In this document: one piece after another, positions 34,954 to 62,559 of the stretch
Position numbering within the stretch: position 1 is the first letter of the stretch
Layout of the letters: every line of letters begins with the position of its first letter
Assembly (NCBI GenBank): GCA_958496175.1
Contig: OY292276.1
Location: 49,303,080-49,367,079 of the forward strand
DNA from: Sisyra terminalis
Taxonomy: Eukaryota; Arthropoda; Insecta; Neuroptera; Sisyridae
DNA: 64,000 nucleotides
Direction of reading: 5' to 3'
Program-made: the position numbers and the translations under genes
Notes under the pieces: model-generated
Seen by the model: the letters and a program-made list of their open reading frames with translations, nothing else
What the model was told of the DNA's origin: nothing
The model's database searches: none

Positions 34954-37825
34954 TTAATTGGTTTTACTGTCCACATGATTGCAGTTATTATTTTCAGTTG
35001 GCTGCAAAAAAAGAATATTTACTAAATTTCGAACAAAACATATTGAAAATGTACAATTATTATAACATAAAAAATTATAATGACAAAACATACATCCTAC
35101 ATATTTTTAAATGTGTCCTACACAATATTTTCAATACTCACGGATAAAAGCGGAATTTGTTTCCAAATTTTCTGCCAAAATAATGAACAGTCCGTATGGT
35201 CTATGACGTAAACAATGTAGAAATCAATTTTCATCATTACATATTTTATTGAACTTGGTATTATGCCTTGCAGTGTGGTTGCGATTTTTTCCAATACATT
35301 TTCAGAAGTATTTAAGACCACATTGATTACGCGATTCGAATGCTAAACATAAAATAATTTTCATTATTGATAAGAGAAGAATAACTATAATTTGTGTTTG
35401 CATAGTTTTTTTTAAACTGTAAGGTTAATCAAGGTACAAAAAGGAGTTGTTTTTTTTTTTTGGAATAAAACTAGTACACCCTAAAAACCGTTTTTCTAGA
35501 ACCTGTTTTTATTCCTTTAGGTCTCAATGCAGCTGTAATTGTTGCAGCTTTTTGAGTTTTATTCATATCGAGATTTCTGTAAGGAAATCTTTTGGATTTG
35601 GCTATCGAAATCAATAATTTCTAAAGATACTTTCCAGTTTTAGGAGATAAGGTGGGGAAAGTGGATTATGGCAAACGTTCTTGGTATTTTTCACATAGTT
35701 AATTAAGTTATTTTCATAGGGTTTTTGGTCTAAAAATAGAATCAAATTTTTTCTTAATGATTCTTATTTGATTTTTGTTCAATGTTTCGTCGCCTTTCGG
35801 GACTTTATCAAGTATTCAATGATTGAGCACTAATTGATTAATGATCTATGATTAAGTACTTGATAAAGTCCCCAAAGACGATGAAACGTTGTACAAAAAT
35901 CAAATAAGAAAAAAAATTACTCTATTTTTTAGTTCAAAAAAAAAATCCAATAAAAATAACTTAATTCTTGGTATTGTTCCTTCATTGCAGTGATTCTAAA
36001 TCCTTGGTACGTTAACTTTTGAGGATTCCAAAAAATATTTTTAGAGGTGTGTGACAAATTTAAAAGTTTAAGAACTGTTGCTTAGTAGGTCTTAAGATTC
36101 TTTTCTCGGAAAAGGGAGCAAATGGTCCAAAAATAGGGAACCTAGGAACCTATATCCTATACCAAACATTATCTGAAGCTTTAATCTTTCCATCTGTTCA
36201 AATTAGATAATGGATCAAGTTTTACAAGTCGATAACTCCAATTTATTTTGAAATTTATTTTACTTCCAATTCAGATTTTTGGCCCATTAAACCATTCAAT
36301 ATGAAAAGAAAACTAATAACTCAAAGGAAATTAATAATCCGTATTTTCCTGCTGTAAAATAGGCTAAATTCTTTACAATTTTTCATTTCTGGAAAAATGA
36401 AAGTTTGCCGAGAAAACTTCATATTTAAAATTTCAATCGTGCGCATGTGCCGTGAATCATAAACAGCAGAAGGAAAAGCTCTAAATTTCATTTGGAAGAT
36501 TACCACAAATTGCAAAACTTTTGGTAAAAATATTTTTTAAACAAAAATTTTCCAGCGATACTTACAATTTTCGGCTCATATTCCTTTAAGAACCATTAAA
36601 TCGGGCAACGTTGCTTTTTCTACTTTATTTTTAATTTAATTCCCGATTAAATCGACCCATAATGAAAATGTAGCCCCAAAAGAGAAAATTATACCATATA
36701 AGAATTGAATAAACAAAAAAATCGCTAGAATGAAAACCAAAGTAGAAATATAAGCCTAATACAAAAGCCTAATTTCCTTAGACTTAATAAAATTTACACC
36801 TCGAAAACTCACTTTTCCACACTTAAAAATTAAGGGAGAATAAGCCTTGATTTCCGGTGGGAATGTTCGAACTATGAATTTCCTTTGGGATACTATAATT
36901 TTTGTTTTTATTTAAACATGGCGAATATCTCATGTGAAAAACCACTCCTAAGTTTTCTCAACTTGAAAAGTTCTAACCATTACCTCAATGTTATGTATAT
37001 GGATGTGAATATGGAGATGATTTTTCTACGTATTTTTTCATAGTATTGGAAAACAGTTCGAGGAAAAATAAATCTATGGGCACAAAATGTGATAACATTG
37101 CACCACCAATTGTTAGAGCTGTACAATATGTACAGTTCTACAACATTGGAGATGGCCTTTTTTCAACATCTTCGTTGTAGTTATATTCAAACTTCAAAAG
37201 ATTAACCTTGATGGATTCATAGCAAAAAATGAGGCATTATTTTAAGATAAAATCAATATTAAAAAATATTTAGTATTCCAATATTTAAAAATTATGCAAA
37301 CACAAATCAAATATTATGGAAATATGGAAAAATGAAGAAATGAATTAATTAAATACCTTTGTTTGAAAATAAATATCGGCGAAGTAATCGATAAATAATT
37401 GTATGATTGCAATACTTGCAATTCGAGATAAAAGTTGCCACCTATTTTTGTCTTGTGAATCCTCAGAGTTATCTAAAGTTTCATCTTCGGAAGATACTTC
37501 CCCATTTGTACAGTGGAGATCCATATCATCCTTGATAAATCCATTTGGTATTAATATTTCACGATCATCAACCTATGAAAAAAAATATATTTTGAAATGT
37601 TTGATTTCCTTTGTTTACCCTCAACCACAATGAAGTTACGTAATATTTGCACAATCATAAAAATGTGCTCTTCAAAATTGAATGCAATTATTTAAAAATT
37701 CCACTAATATCACAAATATTTTTTCAATATTAATTTTGGAAACGTTTACTTACAATTGGTGAGTGAAAATCAGCAATATTTTCCACTTCGTGGTTGATGT
37801 TAACGGATGATGGGATTTGATCCAT
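34954..37825 (-). CDS. Perilipin-like PAT-domain protein, 4 exons, 178 aa
   Basis: Minus-strand exons 37754-37825, 37357-37572, 35142-35342 and 34954-35001 join in phase 0 at every GT-AG junction (537 nt, ending TAA). Residues 1-72 are acidic and polar, with a run of E, D and S. Residues 73-160 resemble the PAT domain of perilipins: LLSRIASIAIIQ, then YFQTKHSNRVI, then LNTSENVLEKI, then WKQIPLL. These align by eye with the family pattern R-x2-x-LP-xV ... Y-x2-xK-x(5) ... TAE ... LP-(I/V)L. Perilipins coat lipid droplets and control lipase access. Known family members are about 350-450 aa, and here the protein stops right after the PAT-like part, with no 11-mer repeats or four-helix bundle. 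The gene model is firm; the family call is moderate. It could be another small membrane-associated protein. Confidence 0.55.
35690..35960. mobile_element. Foldback repeat with hammerhead-like motifs, family E, in the PAT gene intron
   Basis: Inverted arms from 'gtctaaaaatagaatcaaa' (35728) and 'cttatttgatttttgttcaa' to their complements at 35895-35940. The minus motif at 35777-35815 reads CTTGATAAAGTCCCG...CGACGAAAC; the plus motif at 35856-35894 reads GTAC-TTGATAA-A-GTC...GATGAAAC-GTT-GTAC. GTAC/GTAC stem I is kept as in family C, but box I is damaged (TTGATAA for CTGANGA), so activity is unlikely. Confidence 0.6.
36573..36765. mobile_element. Palindromic hAT-like MITE, copy 3
   Basis: Starts 'ggctcatattcctttaag' and keeps 'gggcaacgttgctttttcta' and 'taatgaaaatgtagcccc' of the family; the right half is worn. 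It lies in the large intron of the PAT-domain gene. Confidence 0.7.
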
Positions 37826-38309
37826 TTTTAAAAATACAAATATTAAAAATAAAATGAACCGCTTTTCACCCAAATTAATAAAAAATATTTCTTCTTTAAA
37901 ATAAATAATTATTTAGCAAAATAATTATAATGGTAAAAATATTCTTTAGTTAAAATAAATTTTTAAAATTCCGATTTTTTAAGCTGTTCCTACGGATTTG
38001 GCTGCTAAAATTAAAATGAATGAAACATCCAAACAGAAATGAAATTATTTGATTCAAATTATGCAATCCAATTATGTAATCTTCTACAAATCAAAATATA
38101 TTATTGTTTTGCAAAATTCATCTTACATTTAATTTTTCCTAGTTTTATGAATATATTGCGAAGAAATTAATTTAATATGGTTTAATATATTTTATATGAA
38201 AAATATACGAAGAAGGATTCTCGTAAACCATTTTCCGAAAAAAAACGACATTAAATTTGTAATATGTTCTTCTGTATTTCGATAAATTATTGAATTTAAT
38301 AATGAGGGT

Positions 38310-38545
38310 AGCGGTTCTAAACTTGGATTCAATCGAACCCCAAGGGTTGGAAAAGTCTCACGGGTTCTGTGGAGGTCCAGACAAACTCCCCCAACTCATA
38401 TGACCTATGTATAAATATATGCCTATGCTTTGAATTTGAAAAAAATCACTTTTTATTTATCTAATTATGATGGGTCAGGTGAAAGTGCATATGAAATTAG
38501 TGGAGCTTAGTACCTCCAACAATGGTTAAGAAGCACTGATTTAGT
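38310..38545. mobile_element. Worn hAT-like MITE
   Basis: The left end 'ggttctaaacttggattc' and the right end 'ggttaagaagcactgat' are inverted relatives of the common hAT terminus CAGTGxTTCTxAACC. The interior is GC-richer than its surroundings. No clear target duplication was read. Confidence 0.5.
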
Positions 38546-38699
38546 AAATGGTGGTAAGGATCATATTTGTAAAGTATATCTATATCTAATAGATAAATAA
38601 TAATCGATAGATAGTAACAGATAAATAGTTACCTGGAAATTTTGATAAGTGACTTAGGGGCAAAATCGAATAAAATTTAAAGTATAAAAATCAGACAAG

Positions 38700-39133
38700 T
38701 GAAATTTAGAATATTTGATAAACCTATTTACTTCACCTTATGCTGAAAAGTTAAACTTTCTTATAATAATTATATCGAATTTATGAAGGTCTGAAAATGC
38801 AACGAAACATTTTGAGATATAGTGCCATGACTTGTTTTGGCTCGTTTTGGCGGGGACCCTTGATTATTAATTTTTAAGATATGATCTTTACCGATATAAA
38901 TATCAGATATACAGAAATAGGTATCTACTTTCAGTATCTGTAAAGATGATATTTTAAAAAATATTAATCAAGGGCCCCCGCTAAAACGAGCCAAAACAAG
39001 TCATGGCACTATATCACAAAATACTTTGTCACATTTTTAGGCCTTCATAAATTCAGTCTAATAAATATGAGAAAACTCAACTCTTCAGGTTTAGGTGACA
39101 TTGATAGAATTATCAAATATTTTTAGTTTCAAC
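38700..39133. mobile_element. Palindromic element, 0.43 kb
   Basis: The arms are strongly complementary: 'gatatagtgccatgacttgt', 'ttggctcgttttggcgggg' on the left and 'cccccgctaaaacgagccaa', 'aagtcatggcactatatc' on the right. Weaker pairing extends outward to 38700 and 39133. The centre is near 38920. It is followed within 25 bp by a hammerhead foldback. Class unknown. Confidence 0.75.
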
Positions 39134-39226
39134 GAATTTGTGTTCATATTTTATATAATAATTATTTAATTTTTAGCAGGAAAGTGGACATGAAAGGATG
39201 TAAATCCATATACTAAAAATTAATTC

Positions 39227-39264
39227 AGCACCGTTTCGGTCCTTTATTTGACCTTCATCAGGCA
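39227..39264 (-). ncRNA. Hammerhead motif, family A, cleavage triplet altered
   Basis: Minus strand: GC, CTGATGA, A, GGTC/GACC stem II, GAAAC intact, but the cleavage triplet reads GGT instead of GTC. The core folds, but the cut site is probably dead. Confidence 0.6.
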
Positions 39265-39355
39265 TCTTAATATAAAGTATATAATATCAAACACATATAC
39301 AGTAACATAGATTTTATTTTTTTTAACCCATACAAACATTAAAAAAAATTTTTAA

Positions 39356-39394
39356 AGCCTGATGAAGGTCAAATAAAGGATCGAAACGTTGCTG
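39356..39394 (+). ncRNA. Hammerhead motif, family A, complete core with GTT
   Basis: Plus strand: AGC, CTGATGA, A, GGTC, loop AAATAAAG, GATC, GAAAC, GTT, GCT. AGC and GCT pair as stem I. Stem II holds with one G-T pair. GTT replaces GTC at the cut site, which is allowed but usually slower. Confidence 0.65.
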
Positions 39395-39469
39395 AATTAA
39401 TTTTTAGTATATGGATTTACATCCTTTCATGTCCACTTTTCTGCTAAAAATTAAATAATTTTTAGTTTC

Positions 39470-40225
39470 AATTGTCTATTTTTATTATTTAGATTTTATT
39501 AAAACCTGAAATACATCCATTTTGCCAGTAAGTCAATCATTAAAATTTCCAGGATACTTTCTAAAGTGCTGGAAAACTGAAATTTTCTATCAAATCTTCA
39601 ATGCAATTAATATAACTATAAGTCCCACTCTTCAACCCCCATAGAAAAGAATTCTTGTCTGTAATGGTTTCTCAAAGTTCTAGAAAACAAGAAACCTAGT
39701 GAAAGCTAATAAAATATATACAATTAAAATTGTATTAAAATCTAGTATTGCTACCCTATACTGTGAACCTTAAATTCAGCCGTAGGTCAACCCTTGGTTA
39801 AGTTTTCAAAAAACTGTTCAATGAAATAGACAAAATATTTTTTTACAATGGTTTTATATTAATCCATTTCAGCTAAAATCTGTCCATTCTGAAAGCTTTT
39901 TAGACTATTTATTTATTTTACAAGTTAAGATGTGTTTATATTTACTAATGAACATACAATTAGTAATTAAGTAATATGATTTTATTTAGATTATGTTTCC
40001 AATTACTTCTTAAATTTAAAAAATAAATAAATAAAATTAATTTATCTATGGAATACAATTTAAATATCTACTATTTACAGATTGAAATAATGCATAAATT
40101 ATTATTGCTATACATAGAATTAAAAAAAATATTTACTTAAATAATTGTGTACTAGTTAGATTACATATTATACCTATCAATTGTCAACCATTTAAATAAA
40201 TTAGAACAAAATTGTGAGATCTCTT
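39470..40225. other. AT-rich intergenic stretch, no gene seen
   Basis: No coding frame. It is the 3' flank of the K+ channel gene on the minus strand. I did not find a convincing poly(A) signal within the first 100 bp. Confidence 0.5.
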
Positions 40226-40231
40226 AAAACT

Positions 40232-53721
<13,490 letters not shown>

Positions 53722-54273
53722 TTTCCCAGTCAAAAAAGCCGCTTTTTAAAACAAAACAACAATTAAGAAAAATACAATCAAAGCTTCAGTCTAAAATCAA
53801 TGCAATTTTAATCATTTTTCATTCGTTTATAATTCAGTCATGTTTCTAAATTACAAGTGGTTAAATTCCTGTTTTTATTTTCAAATCAAAAATATTTTTT
53901 ATTAATTAGTTAACAATTAACTGGTGCACAAAACTTTGTTGCGTTCGGAATCTTCGAAAGCTCTCGAAATATCTAATATAAGTTCTGCTAGAAATCAGGA
54001 TGCACCTAAATGAAAGTTACGCGCTGAAAAGTTAAATTGGCGTCGGCGCGTTTCGATCGAAATTCCATTGGTCGATAGCGGCAAAACATTTTTTTACATT
54101 GAATTGTCATATTAGCTGAATTTGACATTTAGAAGTTGATTCTTGTGATAATTTTGTAGAATTATCACTAAATATTTGATTGTAAGTCATTCAATGGAAA
54201 CAAAAACGTATATTGAACAATTCAGTATACATATTTTGGTAATTTTATTTTAGTTTATATGCATTTGTAGATA
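53722..54273. promoter_or_regulatory. Divergent promoter region between the K2P and TIP41 genes
   Basis: 552 bp separate the two start codons. The middle (about 54035-54085) is a local CG-rich island, 'ggcgtcggcgcgtttcgatc' followed by 'ccattggtcgatagcggc' with a CCAAT-type box. That fits a shared TATA-less promoter. No experimental start site can be placed. Confidence 0.5.
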
Positions 54274-57200
54274 ATGTCAGTCAACGTAGAATCAAACGTT
54301 GGAGAAGTTGAAATAAAGCGTTTGCCGGTTAATTCGGAGGAAAATGTTTTTAACGGATGGAGCATAAAATACGAACAATCTCATATATTACATTCGCAAT
54401 GTTCTCATAAAACAACATGCACCGAAAACACCGAACTGAACGATCTCTGCCTGTTTTGCCGCTATAATAGTATATTACAGTTTCCACATTTACCCGATAT
54501 GGTGTTCCCTAACAACCAATTAATATTAAAACATATTTCATCAAATGCTCAAGTAGAATTTAACGCCCTAGATGCATTAAAACGTGTAAATATCGACAAA
54601 TTACCACTACAAGTAGCCTGTGCTGGGGCTTGGCAAGACGCCCGTCCTGACACAAAATCCGATGGTATGACGAAACCGTTTGATTGGACATTTAGCACCG
54701 ATTATTCAGGAACGCTAACAAATATTGATACTGAGGAGACCGAGGAACGTATCGATGTAGAAAAATTAAAGCAAAGAGAACAGATATTATTTTTCCACGA
54801 ATTAACTCTATTCGAAGACGAACTTCATGATCACGGAGTGGCATCCTTATCTGTGAAAATCGTAAGTTAAAAGAAGGTTCATCGGGTTATTTAATCGTCG
54901 TGATTTGGCAATGAATTACTATAAAACGATTCAAAATAAACCCATTTGGGGGTACGTGCCTTTTGTCAAGATGACTCAAAGCAAGATACTACATACCTTT
55001 TTTTAAACGTTTTGTCATATAGTGTAATCTCACTAATCCGGCACTATTAAAAACCGGAGGGTGCCGGATTATTGGAATGTTCGGATTACTTATTATAGTG
55101 AAAGTCATAGGTAGTGAATAAAATAAAGCATTTCATAGAAGGAATAAATGTATGCACCGGTATAGAGAGGCGGAGGGTGCCGGATTATTGGAGGTGCCGA
55201 TCTATCGAAGTGCCGGATTAGTGAGATTATACTGTATTTTCAGAACTTTTTAACTTCAACCTGAAAAATACTATTGCTTACATTTTCAGGATAAGATGAA
55301 GTTACTAGAGTTATCAATATCCTTTCTTTCGTTTAGCTCATGTTCCTTTTAGAACCATCAAATCTGGCAACGTTGCATTTTCTACTTTGTTTTTTTATTC
55401 GATTCGCGATTTATTTGTTAATTCAATTCTAATACGGTATTATTTTCTTTTTTGTGGCTAAATCTTGATTATGGGCCGATTTATTCGCGAATCAAATTAA
55501 AAACAGAGTAGAAAATGTAACGATGCCAGATTTGGTGGTTCTAAAGCAGCTCCTACACGCTCAATATTATTGTGCAATATGAGTTGCACAATATATTGAC
55601 GGCAATTCCTAGACGGTCAATATTATTGTACAATATGTCGGTTTGTGCAATATATTGTATCGTGTGGAGGCGATATTGACGATTGTGCGGCATTGACGAC
55701 ACAATATTTACCCGTTTGTACAATATATTTTCAAGATTTTGAAAATCACACAATATATTGACCAATCTTTCAATATCGCCCGTACACGATCAATTTTATT
55801 GCACAAACCAAAATATTGTACAATAATATTGAGCGTGTAGGGGCTGCTTAAAGGTACTTGAGCCTTCGATTTTATTAATACCTGAAAGTCGTCAATTGGC
55901 TAGTCCCTTTTCAAACAGTTAAATCTGACAACGATGCATTTTCTACTTTGTTTTTAATTTAATTCGCGAATAAATCGGCCATAATGAAAATTTAGCCACA
56001 ATAGAGAAAATTATATCACATAAGAATTGAATTAACAAAAAATCGCGAATAGATTAAAAACTAAAGGTGGAAAATGCAACGTTGCCAGATTTGATTGTTT
56101 TAAAAAGGACTTGAATCCGTCAATATTGCCACTTATTCACCTATTAAAACCTCTAGGATACTTCCAGAAGTCCTAGAAAACTAATTAAAATTTGATATGC
56201 AAGTTCGGATTTGCAAAAAATTCAAAATCTAATTGTTACTTTTCAACCGTCATAAAGGGTAATACAGATCTTTAAACCAAATTCTAACTAAGGTCTTGTT
56301 CTTGTAACAATATTGCCTTTTTTCAAAATTCATTGTTAATTTACCCTTAAAACTTCACTGTAGCTTTTCCAAATTTCTTTTGTTAATATTATATATTCAA
56401 TTAGATGTTTAATTGTTTTTCACTTATTTTCCGATAACTCTTTATGATTAGCTTTAAACATTTATTATGGCTTGTTTTAAATTCAACTCTATGTGAATTT
56501 TTAAAATATGCATTGTTCTAACTTCTTAAGGTCCTTCATTAAACTATTGTCTTATATTTTGATGTTCGTACAAGAATTACAATTCAAAAATAAACATTTC
56601 ATGTAAAATAGATTGCCAAAACTCACAAGCTCGTAATGCTTTCATTGTTAAATAGTTATCGAATCTCATAAAGAGGCAAATTCCTAACTTTGACCCTACA
56701 TTTTAACCAAAAAGTATTACTTGATCATTTTATAAAGCTTTTGCATCATATATCATTAAATATAAATGACGTAATTATAGGTACATGCTCCGATATTTAT
56801 AATACATGTAAGATATTAAATTTTCTTTTAGACCTATGCGATGGCACCTACAGGGTTCACCTATTTCGTGATCATCGTACATTCATAAGTTATGGTTCGA
56901 AATTGACTTACTAATTTTAAATGTTGTCATACAAAAGCTATATAAAACGAACATGCCATACTTCTTATCAAGATGTAGGATTTGTAGTTAGGATTTAGGG
57001 ACTTGGCTTTCATTAGTTCTGATAATTTTTAACAATGAACGCATTTTGTGCTTATGTGATTTTGGTAGGATTATAAAAAACCATCAATCCCAAACAAATA
57101 AAATCAAAAATTTATTTTTTAGAGGGTGATGCCGTCTTCATTTTTTGTATTGCAACGTTATTTTCTTCGTGTTGATAACGTTATGGCTCGTATTAATGAC

Positions 57201-57377
57201 ACAAGAATTTACCACGAATTTGGACAAAACTATTTATTGAAAGAGTATACTTCAAGGGAAGGAGGAATGCAAGAATTATTACTTCCAATCGCAGTGTACA
57301 CAGATTCCAATCAACTTTCGCAATACTTACCGTTGAAAACTTCACTTTATGAGAAACTAAAACTAGCTACCACTTGA
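54274..57377 (+). CDS. TIP41-like protein, 2 coding exons, 280 aa
   Basis: Exons 54274-54861 and 57123-57377 join in phase 0 (donor ATC|GTAAG; acceptor TTTTAG|AGG; 843 nt). The family binds the catalytic subunits of PP2A-type phosphatases and works in TOR signalling in cytosol and nucleus. Seen in the sequence: FNGWSIKYEQSHILHSQCSH near the N-terminus, PHLPDMVFPNNQLILKH (72-88), LPLQVACAGAWQDARPD (116-132), then ELTLFEDELHDHG and SSFFVLQRYFLRVDNVMARI, all hallmark blocks of the family. The length matches the animal protein (about 270 aa). AATAAA follows the stop almost at once (57379-57384), so the 3' UTR is very short. It converges on the TADA1-like gene 124 bp away. The 2.3-kb intron holds four MITEs. 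Identification is secure. Confidence 0.95.
55020..55234. mobile_element. pogo/Tigger-like MITE, copy 3, in the TIP41 intron
   Basis: 'tagtgtaatctcactaatcc' at the left (first base changed from C to T) and 'gtgagattatactg' at the right, with TA on both sides (55018-55019 and 55235-55236). It is otherwise close to the copies at 319-502 and 6679-6910. Confidence 0.82.
55335..55864. mobile_element. Palindromic hAT-like MITE, copy 6, split by another MITE
   Basis: Begins 'agctcatgttccttttagaa', runs to 'gccagatttggtggttctaa', is interrupted at 55545-55848, and resumes 'aaggtacttgagcc'. Joined across the insert it is a normal family member. Confidence 0.8.
55545..55848. mobile_element. Harbinger-like MITE of 304 bp nested in a hAT-like MITE
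   Basis: TIR AGCAGCTCCTACACGCTCAA against its complement ending 'gagcgtgtaggggctgct'; the following AATATTATTGT also pairs. A 3-bp TAA duplication flanks it (55542-55544 and 55849-55851), the typical PIF/Harbinger target (TWA). The body is packed with CAATAT / ATATTG words, more than a dozen, often as CAATATATTG palindromes. No coding capacity; the minus frame 55553-55765 is inside it. Confidence 0.85.
55898..56118. mobile_element. Palindromic hAT-like MITE, copy 7
   Basis: 'ggctagtcccttttcaaaca' to 'aaaaaggacttgaatcc' with the family body ('aatttaattcgcgaataa', 'aaaatgcaacgttgccaga'). GTCAATT at the left and GTCAATA at the right are probably a worn duplication. It lies about 35 bp from copy 6 in the TIP41 intron. 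Confidence 0.78.
56130..57110. other. TIP41 intron, remaining part, nothing recognised
   Basis: No repeat that recurs in the window. The frame 56690-56914 has no splice partner. Confidence 0.5.
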
Positions 57378-57501
57378 AAATAAAATTAAAAATACTTTTA
57401 AACAATTAAATAAATTAAAAAATGTACATTGATTTTTTTATGTAACAAAGTTATGTACTTTACAAAATACTTTACAAGTAAATGAAATTTTCATGATATA
57501 A

Positions 57502-58710
57502 TTATTGATATTCCGCATTTCTTAGCAGTAATGTTATTTTTTCTAAATGTGTTGAAAAAATTGTATGATTTCCAATTATTCTTGGATTGTTTTTGAAAGC
57601 GTGGTACAAGTGTTGCATTGTTATTTTATTATTTGATTTGATTTTATTGTTACTACAAGCGTATGAAAATAGCGATTTCATTTCCATTTCGGGAGGGGTT
57701 GGTTTTAATGTAGGAACCACACAATTTGAAATAGGAACATTGATATTCGACTCTTTTTCAAAATCATCCAATAAAGCTGTGTTTCTTAGCCATGGATTCG
57801 GAACATTTGCTCCAACGTTGTAAACGACATTGTTTTTTCGAACTTTATATCCTCGAAACCTTGTAAGGATTGACGTAATAATGTTCTTCAAATAAATCTA
57901 AAAACATAAAAGAAAAATAGATTTTTTGGTTTAAAAATATATGTATAAATGATTAAATTTCGAGTCGTTGTAAAATAGCTTAATCCTACTTGAACTATTT
58001 CTCTGAGATACGTACTTCAATTGCCTAACAACTTCATGAATGGCTTCTTTATGAAGAGGCAATAGAAATACCGATATCAGAGCAATAAGTAAAAACAATT
58101 TCTTTTGATCATTAGTTTAATATTAATATCCTGAATTTTATATTGCAAAACAGGGTATATTTCCCTAAAAATTTTATACCTGAACAGCCTGAATGACAAT
58201 TTCTGCTATTTGAGAATCAGCTCCAACTAACTTTTCCGTCCACGCAGCAATATTAAACCGTCCAATGACCATTTCAACGTCTGGTAAAAACAATTCATCG
58301 GCAGCAAATCGAAATGTTTGAAAACTTAAATCTTTAGTCCCATAAGAAAAATTAGGTAGTGTGAATTCAGTTTCTTCTTTGGTTTCGGGAAAATTTTTAT
58401 GCGTGTCTGTTTTGGAAGTTCCACGTTTTCTTTTACTGCTGGTATGATGGCTTTTGTCGTACTTATCACTTATGGGTCTATTCAACGGAGATGATGTTCC
58501 ACTGAAGCCTCTGTTTAGTATTTCTAAGATTAATGTGTTGTGCAAGTGGATGAAGTCATTTGTAGTTAGGACATAAGCCTCTGCTTCAAATTCCTGTCTT
58601 GTTAATCGTCCTAACAGCCAATTTCGTAAAAATTGCAAGTATTTCTTTTCTTTTTCGTCCCCCAAAGCCTCGAATAATTGTTGCTTAATTTCTAGTAGTT
58701 GGGAGTTCAT
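57502..58710 (-). CDS. Transcriptional adapter 1-like (TADA1) SAGA subunit, 2 exons, 308 aa
   Basis: Minus-strand exons 58180-58710 and 57502-57897 join in phase 0 (donor CAG|GTATAA; acceptor TTTTAG|ATT; 927 nt). TADA1 is a histone-fold subunit of the nuclear SAGA acetyltransferase coactivator. Residues 1-68 carry the family's N-terminal signature: LLEIKQQLFEALGD, YLQFLRNWLLGRLTRQEFEA, then FIHLHNTLILEILNR. A basic stretch (SSKRKRG) near residue 92 may be a nuclear signal. The C-terminal exon has VGANVPNPWLRNT and ends in a helical HLEKITLLLRNAEYQ. The length is close to the human protein (about 335 aa). It shares a 277-bp divergent promoter with the zinc finger gene. Identification rests on the N-terminal block and the length. 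Confidence 0.88.
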
Positions 58711-58987
58711 TTTTTAAGAATAAAATTGCACTTAATTACCATAACAATGTTACTTAAGTTAAATTGATAAAAACTTAGTTGATTGAAAGATAATATAAGT
58801 TTTTACGTTTGATTTTCCAACCTTACATTTGAATGAATGACATTTGATGCAGGGCTCTATCTTACCGACTATATACAAACCAATTCAAGTTCTGTCAAAT
58901 ACGTCAAATTTGTTGCAAAATTTTCGAAATTTGTTAAGAAGTTCCAATTTTTTTTTTTTAAATAGAGCAAAAAGAAAACTTTAAAAA
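58711..58987. promoter_or_regulatory. Divergent promoter region between TADA1-like and ZAD zinc finger genes
   Basis: Only 277 bp separate the two start codons. No TATA box stands out. 'cgtcaaatttgttgcaaaat' and a poly-T tract precede the plus-strand ATG. The arrangement suggests one bidirectional promoter. Confidence 0.5.

Positions 58988-62559
<3,572 letters not shown>

Larger units (their letters stand above)
39157..39460. mobile_element. Hammerhead foldback, family A, intergenic copy
   Basis: Arms 'ttagcaggaaagtggacatg' to 'accttcatcaggc' and the inverted 'gcctgatgaaggtcaaata' to 'cacttttctgctaaaaatt', with a spacer of about 90 bp. This is the same family as the outer arms at 7860-8717 and the copy at 49748-50139. 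Confidence 0.8.
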
